From JAOACQ01 sp049968515 (lineage in GTDB: Bacteria; Spirochaetota; Brevinematia; Brevinematales; JAOACQ01), in contig JBMFQR010000051.1 of the NCBI GenBank assembly GCA_049968515.1, positions 1-8,054 on the forward strand: a stretch of DNA of 8,054 bases. Direction: 5' to 3'. A model generated the notes under the pieces. It worked only from the letters and a program-made list of their open reading frames with translations. It did no database searches and was not told where the DNA came from. This document shows positions 1-6,875 of the stretch, piece by piece. Positions within the stretch are counted from its first letter, which is position 1. Each line of letters starts with the position of its first letter. A program made the position numbers and the translations under genes.

Positions 1-129
1 TGCACTATCATTGTAAATTTCTCTAAATACTTCAATCTCTGATAAAATAACAGGACAATTATTTGCCATTGCCTCAACTTTTTCTATGATTGAGAAGTAA
101 AACCAAATAATAGAAAACTTTATAAATCT
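1..129 (-). pseudogene. Glycosyltransferase (GT4-like) C-terminal fragment, truncated
   Basis: The minus strand is open from the stop at 130-132 to the left edge and reads through VEAMANNCPVILSEIEVFRE (76 down to 19). This matches the donor-nucleotide-binding segment of family-4 / GT-B glycosyltransferases, where an EAMA-x-G-x-PVI-x-S block is followed by a short helix; here Asn replaces the usual Gly. In an intact enzyme about 250 or more residues and an EGFGLP-like block should come before it. Instead there is a stop about 20 codons upstream, and only a poorly matching stretch (100-129). A faint GGTTTT-like echo of the EGFGLP coding sequence around 95-107 lies in another frame, which suggests decay by small indels. 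The only in-frame ATG (67-69) falls inside the conserved motif, so it is not a plausible native start. The gene continues leftward out of view. It is probably a pseudogene remnant, but a sequencing frameshift is possible. Confidence 0.55.
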
Positions 130-130
130 T

Positions 131-168
131 TAAAAAATTATTGGCTAAGAGCCCCACAATTTTTTTAT
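131..168. terminator. Weak bidirectional terminator-like inverted repeat
   Basis: A GGCT/AGCC stem (143-146 with 150-153, loop AAG) sits between an A-rich left arm (132-139) and a T-rich right arm (158-166) that can also pair with each other, with a mismatched interior. It therefore has a U-run in both directions, but only four G-C-containing pairs. It lies between the glycosyltransferase remnant and the promoter of the receptor gene. In DNA this AT-rich it could be chance. Confidence 0.25.
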
Positions 169-175
169 AAAGAGT

Positions 176-197
176 AAAACTTTTTGAAAAAAGTTTT
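176..197. repeat. AT-rich perfect inverted repeat
   Basis: AAAACTTTTT (176-185) is repeated in inverted orientation at 188-197, with two bases between the arms. Each arm holds a single G-C pair, so as RNA it would be a weak hairpin. As DNA it could be a protein site about 45 bases upstream of the -35 element of the receptor promoter. Function is unknown. Confidence 0.3.
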
Positions 198-241
198 CAA
201 CAAATAGGCTAATCAAAATTTATTAAAAAACCAAATTTTTA

Positions 242-270
242 TTGCAAAGCAAACTTTATTATTTTATAAT
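242..270 (+). promoter_or_regulatory. Sigma70-type promoter for the receptor-cellulase unit
   Basis: A perfect -10 box TATAAT (265-270) lies 17 bases after TTGCAA (242-247), which matches the -35 consensus at four of six bases. The start of transcription would be near 277, giving a leader of about 66 bases before the ATG at 343. The surrounding DNA is very AT-rich, so chance matches are a real concern. The optimal spacing and the position just upstream of the first gene support it. Confidence 0.5.
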
Positions 271-342
271 ATACAAAACAGGGAGACAATTTTTGCGTTT
301 TATGTTGAATCCTCTCTGGATATACCAACTTTAAGGATAGAA

Positions 343-2565
343 ATGGTAAATAGAAAAATTACAATTGGTCTTTTCACGGACTCTATTTCCGGAGCAACAG
401 ACTTTGAAGACAATATATGGAAGGGTGTTTATGATTACACCACAGAAAAAGATATAAACCTTATATGTTTTCCCGGGGATAATATAATTCTGAATAAAGA
501 GAAGAAATTTGCAAATCCAAGAAATTTAATCTATAACTATGCCTCTGAAAATATACTTGATGGCCTTATTTTAGCGACTACAGCCATAACAAGTTTCATT
601 TCTAAAGAAGACTATAAAAATTTTATAAATAGATTCAAAAATATACCTGTCGTAAGCATAGGGAAAGCCCCTGCCGACATTCCAATGTCAATTATTGATA
701 ATAAAAGCGGTATGAGAGAACTTATTTCCCATCTTATAGAAAAGCACAGAAAGTCAAAGATAGCATTTATAAGTGGGCCTCTTGACAACCCCGATGCACA
801 AGAAAGGCTTGAAGCATATCAGGAAGTGCTTAAATATTATGGCATTCCTTTTGATGAAAAATATGTCTTCAATGGAACATTCTTGGTAGAATCCGGAGCA
901 AAGGCGATCGAAAGCTTTATAACCGAGAGAAAGATAGATTTTGATGCCGTTGTGGCTGCAAATGACCAGATGGCTTTCGGAGCAATAAATGCCTTAAATC
1001 AAAGAGGGATAAAAATTCCCACAGATGTTGCCGTAACCGGCTTTGATGATACAATTGAGGCTTCATTTACATCCCCCCCTTTATCTACAGTTATGCAGCC
1101 AGTCTATAAACAGAGTAGAAACGCTGCCGAGCTACTTCTCGATCTAATAAAAAATGGCTCATCAGAAAAACTAAGAATTTTAAAAACAGAGATGAGAATC
1201 AGGCAATCCTGTGGCTGTCTTTCGGAAGAACTGGAGAACATAAAAGAGATAGGCATTTTAAGTGAACCCATTGAAAATAAGAAAAGCCATCTCCTTAATA
1301 AACTTAAAAATAGTAAAATTGATGGAGGGAATCTGGCTTTTATTGTTGACTCCATCATAAATGAAATAGAGAACAAAAACGATAGTTTTATCAGTGATTT
1401 CAATAGCCTCATCAACGATTTTTTGACATCTAAAAAGGAAGTTAGGCCCCTGCAATCATTAATTTCTTCATTGAGAAGTGAATTAGTTGCCATCTATAGT
1501 ACGGAATTTGAACTTATAGAAAGATTGATGCATAAAGCAAGAATAATAATATCCGAGGCTTTAATAAGAGAACAATCTGCAAAAAATATAGAAACCCTTA
1601 TAGTAAACAATACCTTAAGACAGGCAATATTTTTGCTGAGTGGAAATTTTGAATTAAAGGACTTCCTTGAGAATTTTCAAAATGCACTAAAAAATCTTAA
1701 TATTCCTGCTGGATATATAATGCTAAAGCAAAATGATAAACTCGAGTTTCTCTATGGCTTTCAAATAGGAAGAGGAGTGTTAAAACCTGAACAAAAACTG
1801 ATTGATGAAAAAGATTTGTTACCTTCAAATGTGTGGCCCGAAAAGAGATTTGCCCTGATTGTATTTCCCCTGCTTTTCAGAAATGAGACTTTAGGAATTT
1901 TACTCCTCCAGATAGGCTCTATGTACTCGTTTGTTTATGAGACACTCTTTGGTCAGATTTCAAGTTCACTGAAGGGAGTAACACTCTTTGAAAAAAGCAG
2001 AAAAATAGAAGCAGAGCTGACTGAAAAGAATAAGAAACTCGAAGGACTTATGATTCCAATGCTTAATAGTATTGAAGAAATATCCAGTATCCTAAAAGAA
2101 AGGGAAAAAATGTTGGGTCAACTAAATGATGCCACAAGGGAAAGCTACGAAAAACTTTTTAGAACGAATGAAATCATTGAGTCAATCTCAAACTATACAA
2201 ACAAGATGATTGAAATCATAAACATCATAGACGACATATCGATGACAGTAAATCTTGTGGCACTTAATGCATCAATAGAATCAACACATGCCGGTGAGTA
2301 TGGAAAAGGCTTTGCAATAATAGCCAAAGAGATAAAAAAGCTTTCTGATTCAACAAAGAAAAATGCAGAAGAAATTTCAAACACCCTGAAAAATGTTGTG
2401 AAAAATATAAAGGAATCTATGGTCTCCGGTCAGGAAACCTTAAAAATGTTTAAAGATCAGGAAAAAATTATTCTTGAGCTTCTTGACTCCCTTTTGGCTG
2501 TCTCTGATGAAGTAAAAAAGCTATCTATAAGCAGTAAAGAAATTCTCGAAACTATGAAGTCATAA
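343..2565 (+). CDS. Soluble LacI-type sugar-binding / GAF-like / chemoreceptor-tip fusion protein
   Basis: Predicted cytoplasmic sensor of 740 residues. Residues 5-290 form a LacI/periplasmic-binding-protein type 1 sugar-binding fold without the DNA-binding HTH. The evidence is IDNKSGM (118-124), ISGPLDNPDAQERL (143-156), AANDQMAFGA (205-214) and VTGFDD (231-236), ending in RQSCGC (287-292), a junction I recognise from LacI-type sensors fused to kinases or GGDEF domains. Residues 293-420 look like a helical linker. Residues 425-550 are GAF-like, ending in a QISSSLKG block. Residues 550-740 are coiled coil with a chemoreceptor hairpin tip at about 625-668 (NLVALNASIES, then HAGEYGKGFAIIAKEI). 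No signal peptide or transmembrane segment is visible, so it should sense an intracellular ligand, probably a sugar. The tip departs from the chemoreceptor consensus, no methylation site or CheR-tethering tail is evident, and the flanking helices are short. AAGGA (333-337), five bases upstream, supports the ATG at 343. The next gene starts 25 bases after the stop. The domain calls are solid; output through CheA is inferred. Confidence 0.88.
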   Translation: MVNRKITIGLFTDSISGATDFEDNIWKGVYDYTTEKDINLICFPGDNIILNKEKKFANPRNLIYNYASENILDGLILATTAITSFISKEDYKNFINRFKNIPVVSIGKAPADIPMSIIDNKSGMRELISHLIEKHRKSKIAFISGPLDNPDAQERLEAYQEVLKYYGIPFDEKYVFNGTFLVESGAKAIESFITERKIDFDAVVAANDQMAFGAINALNQRGIKIPTDVAVTGFDDTIEASFTSPPLSTVMQPVYKQSRNAAELLLDLIKNGSSEKLRILKTEMRIRQSCGCLSEELENIKEIGILSEPIENKKSHLLNKLKNSKIDGGNLAFIVDSIINEIENKNDSFISDFNSLINDFLTSKKEVRPLQSLISSLRSELVAIYSTEFELIERLMHKARIIISEALIREQSAKNIETLIVNNTLRQAIFLLSGNFELKDFLENFQNALKNLNIPAGYIMLKQNDKLEFLYGFQIGRGVLKPEQKLIDEKDLLPSNVWPEKRFALIVFPLLFRNETLGILLLQIGSMYSFVYETLFGQISSSLKGVTLFEKSRKIEAELTEKNKKLEGLMIPMLNSIEEISSILKEREKMLGQLNDATRESYEKLFRTNEIIESISNYTNKMIEIINIIDDISMTVNLVALNASIESTHAGEYGKGFAIIAKEIKKLSDSTKKNAEEISNTLKNVVKNIKESMVSGQETLKMFKDQEKIILELLDSLLAVSDEVKKLSISSKEILETMKS

Positions 2566-2580
2566 TTTTTCTGAAGTTAT

Positions 2581-2586
2581 GGAGGT
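2581..2586 (+). promoter_or_regulatory. Shine-Dalgarno that fixes the cellulase start
   Basis: GGAGGT lies four bases before the ATG at 2591. An earlier in-frame ATG at 2579 overlaps this sequence and has no ribosome-binding site of its own, so the start at 2591 is preferred. That start also puts the signal peptide in standard form (Met-Ala-Lys-Lys, then a hydrophobic core). Confidence 0.85.
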
Positions 2587-2590
2587 ATTT

Positions 2591-3733
2591 ATGGCAAAAA
2601 AATTACTGGTGTTTATTTTTGCCTCTCTTTTTCTCTCCTGTAATTTGAACCAGAATGTAAAATCTCCTTCAGGTTCAGGTGATTTCATCTCCTCTACAAA
2701 TATAAATGCCTTTGAAATGGCAAAAAAACTTGGAAAGGGTGTAAATATGGGTAATGCACTTGAAGCATATCCTGATGAAAGCTCATGGGGCAACCCTATA
2801 AAGGATGAGTACTTTACTCTGATGAAACAGGCCGGTTTCGACACTGTAAGAATACCAATCAGATGGTCAACAAGAGCACAGACTACCTCACCATACACAA
2901 TAGATAGTAACTTTTTCCAGCGAGTTGACCACGTTGTAGATACTGCCCTGTCAGCAGGACTGAATGTGATTATTAACATTCATCACTATGAAGAAATTAT
3001 TTCTGATCCGCAAGGACACAAAGAAAGATTTTTGGCTTTATGGAGACAGATTTCTGACCACTACAAGAACAAGCCAGATAATCTGCTTTTTGAGGTTTTA
3101 AATGAACCATATGGCTCACTTGAAAGCTACTGGAAAGATTTTATGACAAATGCAATTAAAGTTATAAGAGAGAAGAACCCTACAAGGATTGTTATTATTG
3201 GTGGAATTAACTGGAATAGCATAGATGGCCTTACAAATCTCTATGTACCCCAGAATGACCCCTATATAATAGCAACATTTCATTTCTATGAGCCATTTGT
3301 GTTTACCCATCAGGGAGCCGAATGGGGAGGAAGCATAAGCAATGTTTCAAACATAGTCTGGCCGGGACCACCAGCCACACCTGTAAATATTCCAGCCGGT
3401 CTTGATAGCTGGATATCAAACTGGCTTGTTGACTATAATACAAAGCAGGGTGCTGAAAATCCGGCAAGCTCAAATCAGATTATCTCAAGACTCAATACTG
3501 TATCAAACTGGTCTGCCAATAAAAATGTACCTGTATGGCTTGGAGAATTTGGAGTATATGGTAGATATGCTGACATAAACTCAAGGGTAAGATGGACACA
3601 CTTCGTAAGAACTGAATGCGAGAGAAGAAATATTAGCTGGTGCTACTGGGAGTTTTCTGCCGGTTTTGGAATATACAATCCTTCTACCGGACAATGGAAT
3701 AGCCAGCTAAGTAATGCATTGGTGGGAGAATGA
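2591..3733 (+). CDS. GH5 (subfamily 25-like) endo-beta-1,4-glucanase/mannanase, lipoprotein
   Basis: Secreted glycoside hydrolase of 380 residues. Residues 1-16 are a lipoprotein signal ending at Cys17 (FLSC, a relaxed lipobox), so the enzyme should be lipid-anchored in the cell envelope after a Ser/Gly-rich linker (about 20-38). The catalytic (beta/alpha)8 barrel starts near 42. Visible GH5 landmarks are GKGVNMGNALEA (49-59), VRIPIRW (86-92), His131-His132, acid/base Glu172 in NEP, HFY (231-233), nucleophile Glu319 in GEFG, and the substrate-stacking Trp353 in YWEF. Blocks such as INIHHYEE and HKERFLALW match Thermotoga maritima Cel5A (TM1751, GH5_25) as I remember it; that enzyme cleaves beta-1,4-glucan and mannan. 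The stretch between GAEW (242-245) and GEFG (318-321) is about 30 residues longer than in the Thermotoga enzyme and is rich in Pro, Asn and Trp. All catalytic residues are present. The gene follows the receptor by 25 bases and is probably co-transcribed. Fold and activity class are confident; glucan versus mannan preference is not decidable here. Confidence 0.92.
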   Translation: MAKKLLVFIFASLFLSCNLNQNVKSPSGSGDFISSTNINAFEMAKKLGKGVNMGNALEAYPDESSWGNPIKDEYFTLMKQAGFDTVRIPIRWSTRAQTTSPYTIDSNFFQRVDHVVDTALSAGLNVIINIHHYEEIISDPQGHKERFLALWRQISDHYKNKPDNLLFEVLNEPYGSLESYWKDFMTNAIKVIREKNPTRIVIIGGINWNSIDGLTNLYVPQNDPYIIATFHFYEPFVFTHQGAEWGGSISNVSNIVWPGPPATPVNIPAGLDSWISNWLVDYNTKQGAENPASSNQIISRLNTVSNWSANKNVPVWLGEFGVYGRYADINSRVRWTHFVRTECERRNISWCYWEFSAGFGIYNPSTGQWNSQLSNALVGE

Positions 3734-3743
3734 CATAAACTTT

Positions 3744-3780
3744 TTGTGGGTGCCATCTACCAGCACCCACAATTTGATTA
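3744..3780 (+). terminator. Intrinsic terminator after the cellulase gene
   Basis: TTGTGGGTGC (3744-3753) pairs perfectly with GCACCCACAA (3763-3772) around a nine-base loop. It is followed by TTTGATTATTT, a U-rich but interrupted tail. It lies 10 bases after the cellulase stop and 17 bases before the stop of the converging RND gene. On the minus strand it is followed by AAAG rather than a T run, so it should work mainly for the plus-strand unit, though the hairpin may also protect the 3' end of the pump mRNA. Confidence 0.8.
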
Positions 3781-3789
3781 TTTAAAACC

Positions 3790-6700
3790 TCAGGCATCTT
3801 TATGAATTTTAATCGGAATTCTATTTCTGATGCCTGCATAAATTATCGGTATTGCAACGAGAGTAACAAGTGTAGAAACCAGAAGTCCACCGAGTATTGA
3901 TAGAGAAAGTGGGGAGTAAAGTTCAGCCCCCTCTCCAAGTCCCAAAGACATTGGTATAAGTCCAAGTATTGTTGTTAACACAGTCATAGCAATAGGCCTT
4001 ATTCTTCTCACACCAGCCTCCACAGCCACTTTATCCGGTTCTCCACCCTCCTTAAGCATATCATTCATAAAGCTTATGAGTATGATTCCATTATTTACAA
4101 CTATACCGGCCAGCACAACCACTCCTATGAATGAAACTGTACTAAGAGTCTTTCCAAAAATGAGCAATGAAAGTACAGAACCAACATACCCAAAAGGCAC
4201 TGTAAACATTATAACAAAGGGAGCAATATAGGATTCAAACTGAGAAGCCATTATGGCATATATAAGTATAACTGCAAGAAGCAAAGCAAGACCTATCTGC
4301 TGGAAGGATTCCTGCATATCCTTATATGAACCTCCATACTCAATAGAAAATCCTTTTGGAATAAAGACCTCTTTTCTTATGGTGGATTTTATTTCCCTTG
4401 CAAGGTTATCAGGTGTCCTCTCATAGTTATCAAGAGAGATTGTAACAACTCTTCGGTTGTTTTTTCTGTAAATAGCAATAGGGCCTGTCCCCTTTGCCTC
4501 ATCTACAATCGATGAGAGAGGTATAAGTCTTCCTACAGGAGCAGGAATCTGAATGTTTAAGACATCTTCTATACTCATCCTGTCTTCTTCCCTGAGCTGA
4601 ACAACAACATCAATCTGATTACCCTCAAGTTTCATCTGTGTGGCTGTTTTACCACCAAAAGCAGTTTTTATCACCTGACTTAAATTGTAAGCATTCAGAC
4701 CAAGTTTTGCAGCTATCTCCCTGTTAATACGGAGAGAAATTTCTGGCAGGGCATCAGATCTGTTTGACTCTGGATTTCTCACCCCCCTTATCCTTGAGAC
4801 AACCTCTATGATTTTTTTCACAAGCCTGTCACTCTGTTCAAGATCATCTCCCTGAACCTCTATAGTCAAAGCAGATGTTGTCATTGCAGCCCCAGGACCC
4901 CACATTCTTATATTAACCTTTGCTGGAAAGTCCTTCAAAGCATTCCTGATATTTTCCATTACCTTCGCAGTCGGAAGCTTCCTTCTTTCCTTCTCAACAA
5001 GCCCGACCCTTATGGATGCAGTATATTCACTACCGCTCCCTCTGAAAAGGCCGGGGGAATTTATTCTGACAACGAGGGAATCAAGATCGCTACCAATAGT
5101 TTTTACAAGCCTTTTTTCTATCTCTTTTGTAAGCTTATCGGTATATTCAATTCTCGTACCGGTGGGAAAAGTCACACTTACATTAAACTGACCTGCATCG
5201 CTCTGTGGCATACCCTCTTTACCCACAAGTATTGTTGCTACAACTCCTACAATCAGAAACGACGAAAATATCAAAGCAAGAGCCCTCTTCTTGTGTCTCA
5301 AACCCTTCTCAAGCCACTTCTGATAAAAGGCTACAAATCTGTTCCAGTATTTCAAAAAGCCATCCTCAAGAGGCTTTAAGAGACGGTTTTCTTCAATGTG
5401 AACAAGCTTACTGGCAAGCATAGGTACAACGGTAATAGAAATTATAAGAGAGCACAGTAAAGAAATTGACACGGTCAGTGCAAGGTCTCTAAATATTTGA
5501 GCTGTAAAACCCTGAACAAAGATTATCGGAAGAAACACTGCCACAGTTGTGAAGGTGGAAGCCAGAACTGGCAGCATAACCTCCTCCGAACCCTTTATTG
5601 AAGCAGAATATTTGCCTAAGCCTCTCTGCCTGTGATAAAAAATGTTTTCAAGTACAACTATTGAGCTATCCACCATCATTCCAACACCAAGTGCAAGTCC
5701 ACCGAGTGAAACTATGTTAAGCGTCACATTGAAAAAGTACATTGCAATAAATGTCGTAATGATAGATGTCGGTATTGAGATTGCAATAATGAGGACAGTC
5801 CTTACATTCCAGAGGAAAAGAAGAAGAATTAAAATCGCAAGAATACCTCCCTGTAGTGCTGAATCCCTCACATTCCTGATCGAGTTTTCAATGGATTTTG
5901 AGTCATCCTGTATAATTGAAAGTTTCACACCCGCTGGTAAATTCTCACTGATTTCCTTCAGCTTCGCCCTTACATTTTTTGCAACCTGAACAGTGTTTTT
6001 ACCGGCTTCTTTATAAATTAAGAGATTCACTCCCGGTTCACGGTTTATCCTCACTATCCCTTGAGATTCGCTCGGTGCAAAGTAAACATTTGCAACCTCT
6101 CTCAATCTAACCGGAACACCATTTTTGACACCAACTATCACATTTTTTATATCCTCAAGACTTTTAAACTCCCCTTCTGTTCTCAAGATATACTTATATA
6201 CTCCCTCATAGGTATAACCTCCAGCCTGATTCTGATTTTCAACCATAAGCAGTGTGGTTATTGTGTCTATTCCTATTCCATAAGCCTGTAATCTATTTCT
6301 GTCAACATCCACTCTTACCTCTTTTTTCACGCCACCCATAATGGATACATTTGCCACTCCAGAAACCTGTTCAAGTTTTGTTTTTACCTGGGAATCGGCA
6401 ATGTCATACAGTGCTTCCTGATCCTCAATCCCGGTAACAGAAATATTCATCACTGGAAACATTGAGGACGAAAACTTAAAAACACTTGGTGTTCCTGCAG
6501 AATCAGGCAAAGCTTTTCTCACAAAGTCAAGTTTCTCCCTTACATCACTCGCCCTCGCATCAAGGTTAGCACCCCAGTTAAAAAATATAGTTACAACAGA
6601 TTGTCCCTCCGTAGATGTCGACTCAATATGATCTATCTCATTCACTCCTGAAACTGCACCCTCAATAATTCTCGTAACCTGCTTTTCCACCTCTTCAGGT

Positions 6701-6864
6701 GAAGCACCTTCATATGAAGTTATTACAGAAAGTACAGGAAATTCAATGTTTGGCAGTTCATCTATTGGCAACCTGCTTAATGCTACAACTCCAAGTATCA
6801 TTATTGCAATAAGCCCCATCATCATTGTGACAGGTCTTTCAACTGCTGTTTTAGGTAATGACAT
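3790..6864 (-). CDS. RND-family efflux transporter (AcrB/MdtB/SwrC-like inner-membrane pump)
   Basis: Proton-driven inner-membrane pump of 1024 residues, the usual length for the AcrB family. TM1 is about 12-31, followed by the first large periplasmic loop with the typical SYEGASPEEVEKQV (50-63). TM2-6 span about 338-486, TM7 528-547, the second loop about 550-850, and TM8-12 about 855-1010. In TM4 the motif is GMMVDSSIVVLEN (395-407): Asp399 matches AcrB Asp407, but Ser400 replaces Asp408. In TM10, GIVVNNG (920-926) places Asn924 where AcrB has Lys940; this form occurs in SwrC-like pumps. Arg954 and Thr961 match AcrB Arg971 and Thr978. The start ATG has AGGGGG (6869-6874) four bases upstream, and the gap to the adaptor gene is 11 bases, so the two are an operon and probably translationally coupled. 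Substrates could be drugs, bile-like amphiphiles, lipids or cell products; sequence alone does not say. It does not look like a CusA heavy-metal pump, because I see no methionine relay. Confidence 0.93.
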   Translation of the reverse strand: MSLPKTAVERPVTMMMGLIAIMILGVVALSRLPIDELPNIEFPVLSVITSYEGASPEEVEKQVTRIIEGAVSGVNEIDHIESTSTEGQSVVTIFFNWGANLDARASDVREKLDFVRKALPDSAGTPSVFKFSSSMFPVMNISVTGIEDQEALYDIADSQVKTKLEQVSGVANVSIMGGVKKEVRVDVDRNRLQAYGIGIDTITTLLMVENQNQAGGYTYEGVYKYILRTEGEFKSLEDIKNVIVGVKNGVPVRLREVANVYFAPSESQGIVRINREPGVNLLIYKEAGKNTVQVAKNVRAKLKEISENLPAGVKLSIIQDDSKSIENSIRNVRDSALQGGILAILILLLFLWNVRTVLIIAISIPTSIITTFIAMYFFNVTLNIVSLGGLALGVGMMVDSSIVVLENIFYHRQRGLGKYSASIKGSEEVMLPVLASTFTTVAVFLPIIFVQGFTAQIFRDLALTVSISLLCSLIISITVVPMLASKLVHIEENRLLKPLEDGFLKYWNRFVAFYQKWLEKGLRHKKRALALIFSSFLIVGVVATILVGKEGMPQSDAGQFNVSVTFPTGTRIEYTDKLTKEIEKRLVKTIGSDLDSLVVRINSPGLFRGSGSEYTASIRVGLVEKERRKLPTAKVMENIRNALKDFPAKVNIRMWGPGAAMTTSALTIEVQGDDLEQSDRLVKKIIEVVSRIRGVRNPESNRSDALPEISLRINREIAAKLGLNAYNLSQVIKTAFGGKTATQMKLEGNQIDVVVQLREEDRMSIEDVLNIQIPAPVGRLIPLSSIVDEAKGTGPIAIYRKNNRRVVTISLDNYERTPDNLAREIKSTIRKEVFIPKGFSIEYGGSYKDMQESFQQIGLALLLAVILIYAIMASQFESYIAPFVIMFTVPFGYVGSVLSLLIFGKTLSTVSFIGVVVLAGIVVNNGIILISFMNDMLKEGGEPDKVAVEAGVRRIRPIAMTVLTTILGLIPMSLGLGEGAELYSPLSLSILGGLLVSTLVTLVAIPIIYAGIRNRIPIKIHKDA

Positions 6865-6875
6865 ATTTCCCCCTG

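Noticed and set aside
302..334. Possible ten-codon leader peptide before the receptor gene (ATG at 302, stop at 332-334)
   Set aside because: No Shine-Dalgarno at proper distance, no run of regulatory codons and no attenuator-like hairpin follow it.
1104..1493. Minus-strand open frame of 129 codons inside the receptor gene
   Set aside because: It lies opposite a well-supported domain protein, is Ser/Leu/Phe-rich as expected of an antisense shadow, and matches no motif I know.
2560..2979. Minus-strand open frame of 139 codons across the receptor-cellulase junction
   Set aside because: It overlaps the conserved GH5 coding sequence on the other strand; its composition looks like a shadow and no family motif is visible.
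3731..3780. Mobile-element end or attachment site at the convergent hairpin
   Set aside because: The inverted repeat has exactly the position and shape of an intrinsic terminator, with no transposase, target duplication or second copy in the window.
5642..5989. Plus-strand open frame of 115 codons inside the RND gene
   Set aside because: Antisense to conserved TM2-TM4 coding sequence; its Ser/Thr/Ile-rich sequence mirrors the membrane segments.
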